Assembly: GCA_025201365.1 (NCBI GenBank)
Contig: JAIXMF010000010.1
Span: 186,001-250,000, forward strand
Source of the DNA: Syncephalis plumigaleata
Lineage: Eukaryota; Zoopagomycota; Zoopagomycetes; Zoopagales; Piptocephalidaceae
Length of the DNA stretch: 64,000 nt
Direction of reading: 5' to 3'
Below are positions 41,294 through 52,967 of this stretch, piece after piece. The notes beneath the pieces are model-generated. The model had not been told where the DNA came from. It saw only the letters and a program-made list of their open reading frames with translations, and searched no databases. Position numbers and translations under genes: made by a program. Each line of letters opens with the position of its first letter. Positions within the stretch are counted from its first letter, which is position 1.

Positions 41294-42946
41294 GATAAAT
41301 ACGTAACAAGGCTAGAAAGAGCGAGAACAGGCGTCGTTAAACATCCATGAAGTGTGGGTTGTCTTTTTGCCTTTATACTGCCTGGTCATTCTACGTTAAG
41401 TGTGGTTTGGGGAAGTATAATGAGCAATAGGAACGCGCTATGATTATGCTATGGCCAATTACGACACTTGATTTGCTGGCTAATTCACCATTTCAATGGT
41501 AGGCTGATGCAATCATGTTGCCACCCAAGTGGATTGGGGATTTCATTTGTATATCGGATAGTTGAAATGCCGATAACTATTAGCGACAACTTTATCGGTA
41601 GGAGAATCTAATTACATACAAATGACGCGATCTATCTCGTTGTTACTTTACAATAAACCGTGTTAATATCAATGGATTAGCATTGTCCACTTATGACATT
41701 AAACTTTATTGTAATAGCACATCGATATACAATAAAGATGATGAAAAAGACAATGATGCGCGGTAGCAAGCCTTAATAAATAATTATATGGCGTATATAT
41801 TAACGCACTTTATGCAACTGCCTTACTCATATTTGTGCCACTACAACTCCGTGTGTGTGTGTGTGGAGATGAATGTTCATTCATATAGACATCTCCCCAG
41901 TTGTTGGGGATAATCAGATACTGCAAGAAACCTTATCAATAATAGCTACGCTTTGATCAGTTTAGCATTGATTTGTGGAACGTTAACAATACAACTAGTA
42001 TGGCCTGACATCTCATGAATGATAGGTGAAGCATGGACGACAGGGCCTTATTTCCATTTGCATTACGACATTCACGTAGGAATGAATAGGCTTCCGTAGC
42101 ATTGAGGTTATCTATACTGTAATCATGCATAAATGCAAGTTAATAGCTAGTTTTAATAGGTAATTTCACGGTCAATGTACTTCAATAGAAATGTAGAAGA
42201 ACAGTCATTAAACCGGGTTGACTTTATCCAGTTAATGGTTGGCACATGTAACAAATCAGACTTGGTATGCATATGTCTTCTCTATCACGCTAGAATGCCA
42301 ATCAGTAGCATGGATATTCATTCCGTATTCAGTCGACGGATAAGCATTCGTTTAAATGTAAAAAAAGAGCAAACAAACGAAATGCTATTGCAATTACATA
42401 CGTGGATGGAATGCACGAGTAATGATCAGTTTGGGTAACATTGTTTCACACAGAATACGACCACATGGTATGTAAGGGTTAATTGCGCTACTACTACTAC
42501 TACTACCATCATTCATGTAACATGATTAACATGAAACTATTCTCTAATTAGTATGTTCATACAATTAGTCATTAATAAATAGGATCAAATGCTTGCTTAT
42601 CTAGTTGTACTCGATTGTTGAACTGTGCAAGTAACCATAATATTATGGTTACAATGCAGTATCCGGTTAACTATTGGATTGTAGCCAATTGTCTCGAAGA
42701 ATAGTAGTACTGCTAAATTAGTAACTATACCGTGACTAATATAGAAAGTTAATATAAAATCATTCATAGATCAATTGTTTGAAGCGCACGTGGATTTAGA
42801 GCGGTGTCTGGACTAGTAGACTGGCATTTCCAAGGATTCCTTTTAAGTTAACATTTTTTTTCTATTTCTTTTTCACCAGGATTAACTATTGTACGCGTAA
42901 GATAAATAACGAATTACTTTTTAACATAATATCAATACATACAAAC
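41294..42946. other. 1.65-kb gene-poor divergent region
   Basis: Shared upstream region of desaturase B and the pseudophosphatase gene. A short TG run lies at about 41851-41862 and a CTA run at about 42489-42505. An 87-codon open frame at 42175-42438 shows no family resemblance. No gene was supported. Confidence 0.5.
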
Positions 42947-44602
42947 ATGTTCATCTTTATGAGACTTGTAGCAACCGTGCTGCTAGTTAGCAATGCTATC
43001 AGTCTAGCATTAGAATTCGACGACACGTCAAATCATCGCATACCACCCAGAGTTCACAACATTCCAGCGGTAAGGGCAGTATCACGACCATACACTCCTG
43101 ATGTTATCATCGGCTATTACGTCGGTTGTGGCGTGGAGAAACTAAGGAGCGACATTCATAATACACGCTGCGGTAGAGGACTCACCCTTTCAAGCACGAG
43201 TACCAAACTGGAGAAGGAAGACTTGCCGAATATGCCGTGCAAGCCTGCAGACCAGCAATTCTGTCAGCTAACAACGGATAAACGTATATGGAATCATATG
43301 GCCAAGCTTTCCATGGATATCAAGGATAAAATGAAGATTCGTCATGACTTTTACTTTCCGTTTGCATTTGACGCCGCTCCAATGGTTCAAGTGCGGAATC
43401 AACGATTTATACCGTCTCATTTGCTAGACGTTACTTTTGGATATACCGGTGAAAGCTATAAAATAGACGAGGACGGATTAACGATGCATATTGGTAATGA
43501 TGGGAAAGTACGACGTGGCGACTTTCCCATTGTTAGCGTAACTTGTCAAAGTAAAAAGTTCGACAGTGCCATGTGGTATGATCCGAATAGGGAGAGCTTT
43601 GACAGGGCAACCGCGCTCTTGCGTCGACGTGTATTCGTGTTGGGAAGTTTGAACGGTGATATGGACCACGCCTTCAATCTTTTGAAAATGGTCAACCTAA
43701 TCGACAAAGATTTGAACTGGATTGGCGATACCGACACTGTATTGGTACAAACGGTGAGTTGACAACAGAAGAGGAGGTGGATTCAAGCTAACGTGTTGCC
43801 TCTCTCTCTTTACAAAAGGGAAATCTAATTGGTGATGGATTGGACTCGGAAGAACTAGTGAGATTCTTCTTCAAATGGACCAAACAAGCAAACGAGAAAG
43901 GCGGTCGAGTAAGTGATAGCAAGCATTGCAAGTCGATAGGCATCACGCTTACTATTCATCTATTAGATTGTTCAACTTTTGGGCGTTAACGAAATAAAAT
44001 GGCTTGCCAAACGATTGGACTATGCCGTCAAGAAGGATCGTCGATTTGACACGCTAATAATAGATAACAATAGGGTCTCTAAGAAGGGAGAGGAAATAGA
44101 CGTGCGTTTGCTTAGTCTGCCAATTGCACAGCGTGTGGGAGACACGGCATTTGTCCATGGTGGTATATCGCCATTCTATGGTCTAAGGGATATCAAGCTG
44201 ATTAACGAGTATGCAAAGTCCGAATTCCCCAGTTATATACTTGCCCGTAAAGCGAAGAAAGTGAAGGATACAAGCATGTACAGCTATGCAGGTCCGGTAT
44301 TATACGATTTCTACACGAGGTATCAAGATGAAAAAAGAACATGTCAAGTATTGGAGCAAACGTTACGTTTCCTAAACGTGAAACGAATGGTAGTCAGCGA
44401 TACAACCGGACATAAGGGTGAAATATTTACAAGATGCCAAGGTCGCTACTTTGCCATGAACTCGGATCCTCCGAAAGCAAAAAAGCAAAATCAAGGAATA
44501 CTGAGGATCCTACCAGATGGTACGGTATCCTCTCTCTACCTGCATTCCTGGAGTACCTATGTCAATGATGTGAAGAGAAAACGAAAGCTGTCATTGTTTT
44601 GA
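42947..44602 (+). CDS. Secreted calcineurin-fold protein lacking metal ligands (pseudophosphatase)
   Basis: Exons 42947-43753, 43819-43908 and 43967-44602, in frame. The N-terminus is a signal peptide (MRLVATVLLVSNAISLALEF from the Met at 42959). About 220 novel residues with several Cys follow, then a metallophosphatase-like domain whose order and spacing match Shewanella-like (SLP) phosphatases. The metal motifs are altered: GDxHG reads GSLNG, GDxxDRG reads GNLIGDG, and GNHE reads GVNE. The flanking conserved sequence is kept (RRRVFVLG, NLLKMVNLIDKDLNWIG, DTVLVQTG, GGRIVQLLG, AFVHGGISP). So the fold looks preserved while Asp, His, Asn and Arg ligands are replaced, and catalysis is unlikely. 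The C-terminal tail is basic (VKRKRKLSLF). Fold assignment is confident; loss of activity is inferred. Confidence 0.8.
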
Positions 44603-44709
44603 TAAGTAACTGAATGATTTTTACGTGATTCAAAGTTTATTATAGATATGATGAATAAATTAAATGAGATTTTAATACGTATATATATTACTCTGTTCTA
44701 CATAGTTGA

Positions 44710-46716
44710 TTAGTTAATTAATTGGTAGCTATCCGATTTAATTGTGTTGATATTGTTTGTTGCATTATTAATACATAGTCCTGTAACCAACATGCTGGAT
44801 GCAGCAGTTTCAGTGAAATTCGAATTAACCTCCATGTTATTGCTACCGGATCTTTTCCAGAATTTACCACAAAGCATATAGAGCTTTGTCGATAGGAATT
44901 CAGAAAGGCTGAATTGGTCTGCTTCATTTTCACATAGCATTCGTATGTCGAGCATGTAAAGTAGCGCGATTGATCGGGTGGTTGACCCGATAATCCTAAT
45001 GACAAGCCTCGCTATCGTTGCTGGTATATTACCCGCCCAGTAGTCATGTATCATAAGTACATTAGAAATGCAGGAAAGGGCGAATCCAATGAAGCACGCC
45101 ACTGAAATTCGGCTTAACTAAACGGATTGCTTGATTAGTCGAGAGTGCATAGGCAATACTGGATGCTTACCCGAAATAATGCATTACTGGATGCTAGATT
45201 TACGCGAGAGCTACGTTTTTGCATATAAAAGAATTTACCTAACAAGCATAGGGTAATTAGTAATAAAGAAGGAGGAAAAGTACAATTTATACAGAGGGTG
45301 CACCTACCGAAATGTAGGAATATTAAAGCGCCTATGAACTCAAGGATAACAATGGCATATCGACTGGCGGTACGTATATATTCATAAGTAACTGATGGTG
45401 TGATAAAATGATTAGCAAACTTGAATGTGTAGGCCATTGTTTGCAAACACATGCATATTACAATGCCTGCGCGAAGGTAGCGTAGTTTCATCGAGGTCCT
45501 AACTACTTCATGGATCGTGCACCTAGTGTTAAAGAAAGGTCAATATACGATCACGTCAATATCGTAGCTTCATACTTACCATATCAATAATATAAGATAG
45601 AATGCAATTGTAAATAGAATCGAGCCGACCTCATAGAATGAATGGCACACGATGGTTGCGGAGTTCAACGGTAGGAATATTACCATACCTAGTAGAGTTA
45701 GCTTTTGGTAATACTAGCACTATCGAGCTTTGTCCGTGTCTCCTCTACTTACAGACCGATGATAGAAAACCAACTACAAAGACAATGGTGCGTAATTCGG
45801 GATGGAACTTGCCGGTGGCTGCCAGTTTGAAGATGCTGCCGATAGCGCGCAACACAAAGGTGGTGTTGATCAGCATAAACACGCCGATAAAGATGTAATA
45901 ACCGGGTGAAAGCACGATCTCATTCCATGGACCCATTTCTACTAAATGTTAATTCACACTATTGCTAATAAAAAGGAAAGAATATCATCAACGACCTACC
46001 ATAGTTTAAGTGTACCTGCACCGGTGTAGTAGTATCCGTAAGAATGGGCAGGATCGTTCTCGAATGCTCCAATGGCAGTAGAACCGTTGGTAGCGTATAT
46101 TTCGTGTCTGGAATCGATGGATTATACGAGGTGTAGTCGGCACCGGATGGACCGCCTGACACGCCATCAATATGTTTGGTTAGGGCGTACACGACGGCAA
46201 CTCCTTGCAAATGCTTTTCTTCCTGTAGCCATTTCAGATATTCTACGGCTGATTCGCACGCCTAATACACGATCATTTTTAGTACAACGCTACCTATAGT
46301 AATATCTAAGCTATACTTGCCTGTGATACGGTATAACATTTACTGGATTTACTGGATGTTTCGGTAATTAATGCCACTAAATGCGTAGTATTCGATTGCT
46401 TGCTAGTTAAGTTGCTCTGCAAGAACAGAGGTACTTCTCTCTTGAGCGTACATGGCCGATCAACGGCGTAGTTGGGCATCACGAGAATACCGGCGAGATT
46501 GAAGCTGGGACTAGCGATTCCATAGGGAGCATAGGTAGGATACTTGTAAGATGATGTATCATTGACACGAAGCATTAGGTGAGCACCAGCATATTGCACG
46601 TAGCTTATAATGAGCATAAATAAAACTATGATATGGTGAGTACATGTTTTGTTATTACATTTACGAGACATAGTCTTCTGGCAAGGTTGCCGTAAATCGG
46701 TAACCTCAAACGACAT
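44710..46716 (-). CDS. PA-domain seven-helix membrane protein, paralogue B
   Basis: Best preserved of the set. A leader helix (HHIIVLFMLIISYVQYAGA; start at 46716 or the Met at 46671) precedes the PA-like domain: YPTYAPYGI, FNLAGILVMPNY, RPCTLKREV, HLVALITETSSKSSKCYTVS, QGVAVVYALTKHIDG, and LPTVLLPLEHSRTILPIL. Seven hydrophobic spans follow: YIFIGVFMLINTTFVLRAI; TIVFVVGFLSSV with CMVIFLPL; EVGSILFTIAFYLILLIWY; AGIVICMCLQTMAYTFKFA; YAIVILEFIGALIFLHFG; ACFIGFALSCISNVLMI; and TTRSIALLYMLDIRML. A hydrophilic C-terminal tail of about 65 residues follows. Introns interrupt between and within the helices with good phase (for example the GTAAGT donor at about 45752). The layout is receptor-like. SPP-like protease motifs (YD, GxGD) are absent. 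Function unknown. Confidence 0.72.
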
Positions 46717-47447
46717 GGCAATTTATCAGTCGTAACATTCATATAACACTGGGTGCCTGTTGTCTAGACAGAAAGCGACGCCAATTCACAGATTGATATT
46801 CTATCAAGTGTAGTGCTAGCTGCTTGCAAATAACAGTCATAGGATAGTTAAAGAAGTTTGGAAGTAACAAGAAAAGACAGCGGTTTTTTCGGGGATATAA
46901 TGAACAAGTTAAAAAAGGATACCATTTAGAAATACCATGCGCTCAATCGTCTATTTCTAATAGCCATAGCCACTGTGCGGCTAGGGATGGCAGTATAGTC
47001 AGACAAAAACCGGTATTCCACCAATGCACATGGTTGGTGCAAGGATACGAAGCCACATAGGCTACAGGGGCACTTGTCTGACAATAGACAATGATGTAGG
47101 CTTATCAGTCTATGAGCACAAAAATCCCCCCTTGCCCTATACCACAAGGCCGGAGTAAAGCGGTTCTACGTAATGAACAGTCGAGTAACGATAATAAGAT
47201 ATTGGTTTAAGCTTAACTTTTATTTCATAGTAATAGTAATAATAATAATAGTAGTAGTGGTTTATTGATCAATGGTTGACAGTTTACCCGAACATATCAT
47301 ACGATTAAGTATATCCCTCATAACTGGTTTGCTCATCACGTGTAGGCTGAAATTGGGGAGTAAATAATTGGACGAAGTGGCCGGTGCTTCAGATATGAAT
47401 TCGGTAGTGCTAGTGGTGGTGGCGGCGGCAGTATACTTACGTGTAGC
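46717..47447. other. Intergenic region between receptor-like gene B and fragment D
   Basis: 730 bp. A 73-codon minus frame at 46926-47147 (Cys- and Leu-rich) has no family resemblance. A short imperfect TAA/TAG trinucleotide run lies near 47230-47265. No gene was supported. Confidence 0.45.
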
Positions 47448-47830
47448 TCAATCCCACAAATGACGAAATGCTTTTAGTCTACCGACATTCTCTGTGGAAT
47501 GTTCGTTCGGCATACGCAGTCCTAGCATGTAGACTAGACTAGCGAATTGTAGTGTCATCGGAATATACTGAAACACGGTACGTACTAATACCACTGCCAC
47601 CGAAGTGAAACCAATAGCCAAGTAAAGCGTGAGGCTACCAATACCGTAGAAGATGAATATCGTGCACGAGAACATTGAAATTAATGCCAACTAGATTGTC
47701 ATTGTTGATATTGTCTATTGATGGATTAGTGTATTAGTTAGCACGCTGCGAACGGAAAAACTCAATGCCATTTCCGAGTAAAGTCAAGAGGTACGAACAA
47801 ATGGTACTCCACACGTTATACCGGTTTTCG
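47448..47830 (-). pseudogene. Truncated fourth copy of the PA-seven-helix family (C-terminal helices only)
   Basis: Reads TICSYLLTLLGNGIEFFRSQ (about 47745-47800), then after a likely intron ALISMFSCTIFIFYGIGSLT and LQFASLVYMLGLRMPNE with tail HSTENVGRLKAFRHLWD. This matches the last helices and the LGxRMPNE motif of paralogue C (IIFVLGIRMPNEEDTKLG). No leader, PA domain or first helices lie upstream: the next sequence upstream is the 3' end of paralogue C. So this is a partial tandem duplicate. It might alternatively be an extra 3' exon set of paralogue C used by read-through or alternative splicing. Confidence 0.55.
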
Positions 47831-47992
47831 CTCAAGTGTCACATGCAAGATACTCGCTCATTATAACGTATACCACTATCAGTGCTATGATCAGTAACGC
47901 ATGTCATTTGTCCTTGCATCGTCTGTACACCATAGGCAATTGACACTTGGAACGTTTACGCATTTGTGCTGTGTATCGCCCACTTCAACTGC

Positions 47993-49908
47993 TTATTTAT
48001 TTCTCTTCATACTAAGGATAAATATGTATCCTTGTAGGCGTTCACGAATACTTGGTATTACACCTAATTTTGTATCCTCTTCATTGGGCATACGAATGCC
48101 AAGCACGAATATGATCACTCCCGAGCAAACTGTATCGTTTATGTTATGTAGAATTATTTGCATCCAGTAGCCGTTTATGGTGTTGCTCAGTGTGGTGTTT
48201 GCGTAGACGAGATAGGTCGTCAAAAGGGATACCATGGCAATCACCGATGCAGCTGATATCTTGCTTAACTATATATGTATATGTATGTGCATAACAAATG
48301 AGAATGCTGTAATAATAACCTGTAGAATGTGTGTGATTCACCTTGGTCAATGTTCTAAATGATACCGGATTGATCACGTAGAGGTCCCGTACTTGATAAA
48401 AGAATACCGCTACAAGATACGTGAGCAAATGAAAAAATGCTCCACTTTGACATTGAGAATAATCACCTACCATAGTAGAGAATAGTAAAGCGAAGCACGA
48501 ATAGGTCACGCCAATCACAAGAAAACTCACTTGAACGTCGCCATTCCTGAATTTATAGTTAGTCTGCTTCAAAATGAACAGAATGAATGTCGCCATAAAT
48601 TGTACGGTGAAAATGATATGAAGCATGATTTTGAATAGGCTGATCCGATAATCCATCTGGATAACCGATTCTATAGAGCACCTAATATACATAGGATTGC
48701 GTATGAATGAAATGACAATGATGAATTACATGACAATTATTTACCATAGAATCAGTAGTAGATAGAAAGCCATACTGAATAGCAAACAATTTAGAAAGCT
48801 AAACAACTCCTTAACTCGATCCATTCAATGAATAGAAAGTGTAATAGTCCACCTATACAAGCATCAATATCTATAGTTCATACCACGTATACAATCTATA
48901 ATCATACATACTTAGAATTGACAGTAAAGCCAGGGCAAATACGGCAATACGTAGACCTGTGCGAGATCGACAATGAATAAGGATGCTGGCGAATTTCCTT
49001 GACGCTTTAACTAGGAAGAGAACATTGAGAAAGGCAAATGCCCAGTTCAATCCGTAAAATATAGGATTATGCCTCAATTCATTCCAGGACCAGCTTCTAA
49101 TCATGACATTAGCATATTAGTATCAATCTACCTAGGCGTAATACTATTTTTATGTGTGCGCGTGTATGTTACATCATCCAACTTACCTTGCACAACTGTC
49201 ACTATCGAGGGTATGGCGGTACTAAGCACCCATTGATTAATCTCTTCGTGGTATGCTTCCGGCAATAGAGTAACGGGCGTATATGTGGTTTTCGACGATG
49301 AGAAACTTCCATTTAAGCAGGTATAAGGCACTGATCTAGGACCACCTGCCACACCATCATCATCGATCTTCGTACGTAGCATGTAGACAGTGTTGACAAT
49401 GGGAGCACCTCCTTGTTTCCTATACCAGTCATCGTAGCTGGCCAAGGAACGAACCGCCTATAATCAGTCAATCAATAATTAATAAACCAATGTTGTTTAT
49501 AGTTCTTTCTTTCTTTACCTGCACGATACTTTTACACCAGCATCATTCGCTTCATACTGGTCGATCAATACGATACTTTTGGAGATGTTATACGTACGAG
49601 TATTGAATATATCATTAAATACATTGGTAATATTGTGCGCCAGCGTACAAAAAGTATTAGGAAGGAAGGAGGGCTTAATTAGTAGTCCTGTGACGTTGTA
49701 AAATGAATGTCCACCTGATAAGGATCATAGGTGGGATACTGATGAACATGATCAGGATTATGCTTAAAACTAATAAGAGCACGAGTAGATGGTAGTAATA
49801 ATGATATAATACGATTAGAATGGATAGAATGCGATGAATTTTAAGATGCAATTTAGACGATGTTATAGATAATAATGCTGATGCTGATGCTGATGCTAAT
49901 AGAGACAT
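47993..49908 (-). CDS. PA-domain seven-helix membrane protein, paralogue C
   Basis: The hydrophobic leader (about 49908-49750, LVLLLVLSIILIMF) and the PA-like region (YPTYDPYQVDIHF, NVTGLLIKPSFL, CTLAHNITNVF, IVLIDQYEANDAG, NTVYMLRTKIDDDGVAGG, TYTPVTLLPEAYHEEI) are followed by SWSWNELRHNPIFYGLNWAF and further helices in short exons (LNWAFAFLNVLFLVKA; LRIAVFALALLSIL; KIMLHIIFTVQFMATFILF; FLVIGVTYSCFALLFSTMV). It ends in VLGIRMPNEEDTKLG and a basic tail. Frame jumps of one base occur near 49705 (inside a T run on the gene strand) and near the leader/PA border. These look like the same undercall pattern as elsewhere, though decay cannot be ruled out. Confidence 0.6.
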
Positions 49909-50430
49909 ATTAAGAGGAATATATGATAGTAATAGGAATGCAAAAAGAACGGATCATTGACCAGCAATGGTGGATGACTGATGATTGATGCTAAATGAAA
50001 GTGAGTAGAAACAGAGAACGACAATAAAGAAGGAACTAATACTAATGTATGATACCGCTAATGATTACTTGTATAAATAATGGTGACATATTTAAATGGA
50101 CATTCATCAAAGGCAAGAGCAAGGAAAGGAAAGGAGATCAAGGGAGGTCAAGGATGCATTATTGATAGTAGGTGCAAAGAAGAAAAAACCGGATCATACG
50201 TCTCATTTTGTTTGAAGTCGTAGTAAGTATGAGTGTTTATCCGATGAGGAAGGAGAGTAAACGAGTTTAGTCGAAATAAAACATGTCTAAAGTAGTAAAC
50301 ATGTAAAGCGCGTGTGCATGCGTGTTTATTTAGTTAGTATTACGATTAGTATTCTAGAGAGTGAACATGTAGATATCTAGCAATGATAGTAAACTTTTGT
50401 TTTATAACAAAATATGATGTTGTTTTTCTT
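49909..50430. other. Intergenic region upstream of receptor-like gene C
   Basis: 520 bp with A/G-rich stretches (about 50110-50190). It contains the promoter of paralogue C and the 3' UTR of the Lon gene. No coding frame was seen. Confidence 0.5.
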
Positions 50431-52929
50431 TTACGTCGGTATAGGTTTAGTTACCGTCTCCCATGCTCGTAGTGGCCATGTACCTGGCTCGACTAATCCG
50501 AGTAATGGCGGTATTTGCTCATACCATTCTACTGGATACCGCGTACACCTTGCTTTACATTCTCCGGTAGCTCGTCCCAGTCAGGCTGATTGCCCATGGG
50601 GAATATTACGGTATCGACACCGCTACGTTTAGCGGCTATTGTTTTCTCTTTGAGTCCACCAATCTTCAACACTTTACCGGTAAGCGTTAGCTCGCCTGTC
50701 ATGGCAATGGTCGATGGCAATGGTTTATCTAGTGCCAATGATAATAAGATGTTGCCATGGTTACACCGGCAGATGGACCTATTAAATAATGATAATTAGT
50801 AAAAGTAGCTTTGTTTGCTTGCTTGCTCGATGTGCTTACCATCTTTTGGTGTGGCACCTTCTGGTACGTGTAAATGAATGGAGGCACGCTCGAAAAAGTT
50901 ATTCTCGGGGAATCGACGTATCATTAAATTTTTCACGAATGTATAAGCGATGGTACTTGACTCTCGCATTACATCGCCCATTTGACCGGTTTTCGCTAAT
51001 CCAGGCTTGTTATCCGGCGAGGTGAGTGCCGTCTCCAGTACCGATTCAATGTACAACGCGGATCCGCCCATACTCGTCCAGGCCAAGCCCATGACAACAC
51101 CGGGCGGTGTCTTCTCATACAATCTATCGGAGGTAAATAGCGGTGGTCCTACGTAGTCTTTAAGGTTGTCACTCGTTATACGTTGATGCACGGTACTCGG
51201 CACAAGCATGGGTTGTGATTGTGCGGGTGCAGCATTCTCCTTTTGCGTACTCGTCTTCTCATCTTCCTTTTTATCTGATTCCGTCGTTGTAGTTGTCGTT
51301 GTCGTCGACAGTTCAATACCGTGTTCTTTAACAATTTGAAGTGCCGCCTTACGATAAACCTTCTCGATGTGTTTCTTCAAGTTTCTTACACCGCTCTCTC
51401 GGCAATAGGATCGTATTAGCGTGTCGATGGCCTCGGGTGTAAGTTCCACGTCGACATTGTTCAATCCGGCCGATTCTCGCGCCACCGGTGCCAAGTATTT
51501 CTCGGCAATGGCTGCCTTTTCTTGTGCGATATAGCCCGACAGTTGGATCACTTCCATACGATCGAGTAATGGACCAGGAATAGTATCGAGTACGTTAGCC
51601 GTGCAAACGAATAGTACACGCGATAAATCGATAGGCACGTCCATGTAATGATCCATGAACGCGTCATTCTGCTCGGGATCTAGCATTTCCAATAAGGCCG
51701 AAGCCGGATCACCCTGATGACCTCGTCCGATTTTGTCCACTATAATATATATATAGTGCAATCGATCATTGTTAGCAAGCATAACGATATATAAATATAT
51801 ATAATAAACAATCTACTTATTATTACCTTCATCGATAAGAATAAGCGGATTCTCCGTTTGTACTTTTTCAATGCTTGTACCGCTTTACCTGGCATGGCAC
51901 CAACATACGTGCGTCGATGTCCCTTAATTTCCGCCACGTCCGTTAGACCGCCCACGCTAAATCGATAGAACTCGCGTGATAGTGCTCGTGCCACCGATTT
52001 GCCAATCGACGTCTTACCGACACCGGGTGGACCCACTAGGCATAGGATTTTACCTTGTACCGTGCCACGTAGTTTGCCAACAGCGATAAACTCTAATATA
52101 CGATCTTTAACATCCTTTAAGCCGTAGTGATCTTCATCCAACACTTTAACGGCATGAGGAATGGAAAAGTTCTCCGGGTTACGTCGACCCCACGGTACTT
52201 GAGTGATCCAGTCGAGATAGTTGCGCGTTACGTTAAACTCGGACGACACCGTCTCCAACTGGGCTAGCTTTGCCATCTCCTCGTCGAACACTTTACGTAC
52301 CGCATCGGGCATGGCCAACTTAGTGGCACGTTCACGGAATCCCTCCACTAGTTTGTCCTTGCCATCCGACTCCAATCCTAGTTCTCGCTTAATACCCTTG
52401 AGTTGCTCCATCAAGTAGTATTCCCGTTGTCGTTTCTGAATTTTTTGCTCCACTTCTTTACTAATTTTACTCTGGAGTTGCGCGTTAAGTAGCTCCTTCT
52501 TTAGCACGGTAAGCGCCTTCTCCATACGCGCTTCAATAACGGGACTCTCGAGTATCGATTGAAGCTCCTCCGGTTCTCCTGCGGATACGGCAGCGGCAAA
52601 ATCAGCCAGTCGACCTGGTTCCTCGAATATATTGGCCGCCGACTGCGACATACTGAAACTGGCGATTTGATCGCGGAATAATGGGTTCAAGGTGGCGATA
52701 TCCTTAAATACCGCGACAATCTCCGATGTAATCGCACGTACCACAGGATTACGACGATTAACGGGCTCGTCATGAATGTTAGTAACGTTGGCTACAGTCA
52801 CGTCATAGTCGTTTAATAAAATATCAGGCGAGAATGGATGTAATGGCGCATGTTTCTTTGTCGTCGATTCACTCGTATCTGGTACAATTAATTCATCACA
52901 CTAGTCGTTGCTGGTTCTTTATCCGTTAT

Positions 52930-52967
<38 letters not shown>

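Noticed and set aside
42175-42438. 87-codon open frame in the gene-poor region before the pseudophosphatase
   Set aside because: No recognised motif, no splice signals and a composition like non-coding sequence.
46926-47147. 73-codon Cys/Leu-rich minus frame
   Set aside because: No signal peptide, no spacing pattern of a known Cys fold and no paralogue in the window.
37672-49908. Receptor-like genes as SPPL2-type intramembrane proteases (also PA plus many helices)
   Set aside because: The catalytic YD and GxGD motifs were not found in any copy and about seven rather than nine helices are visible.
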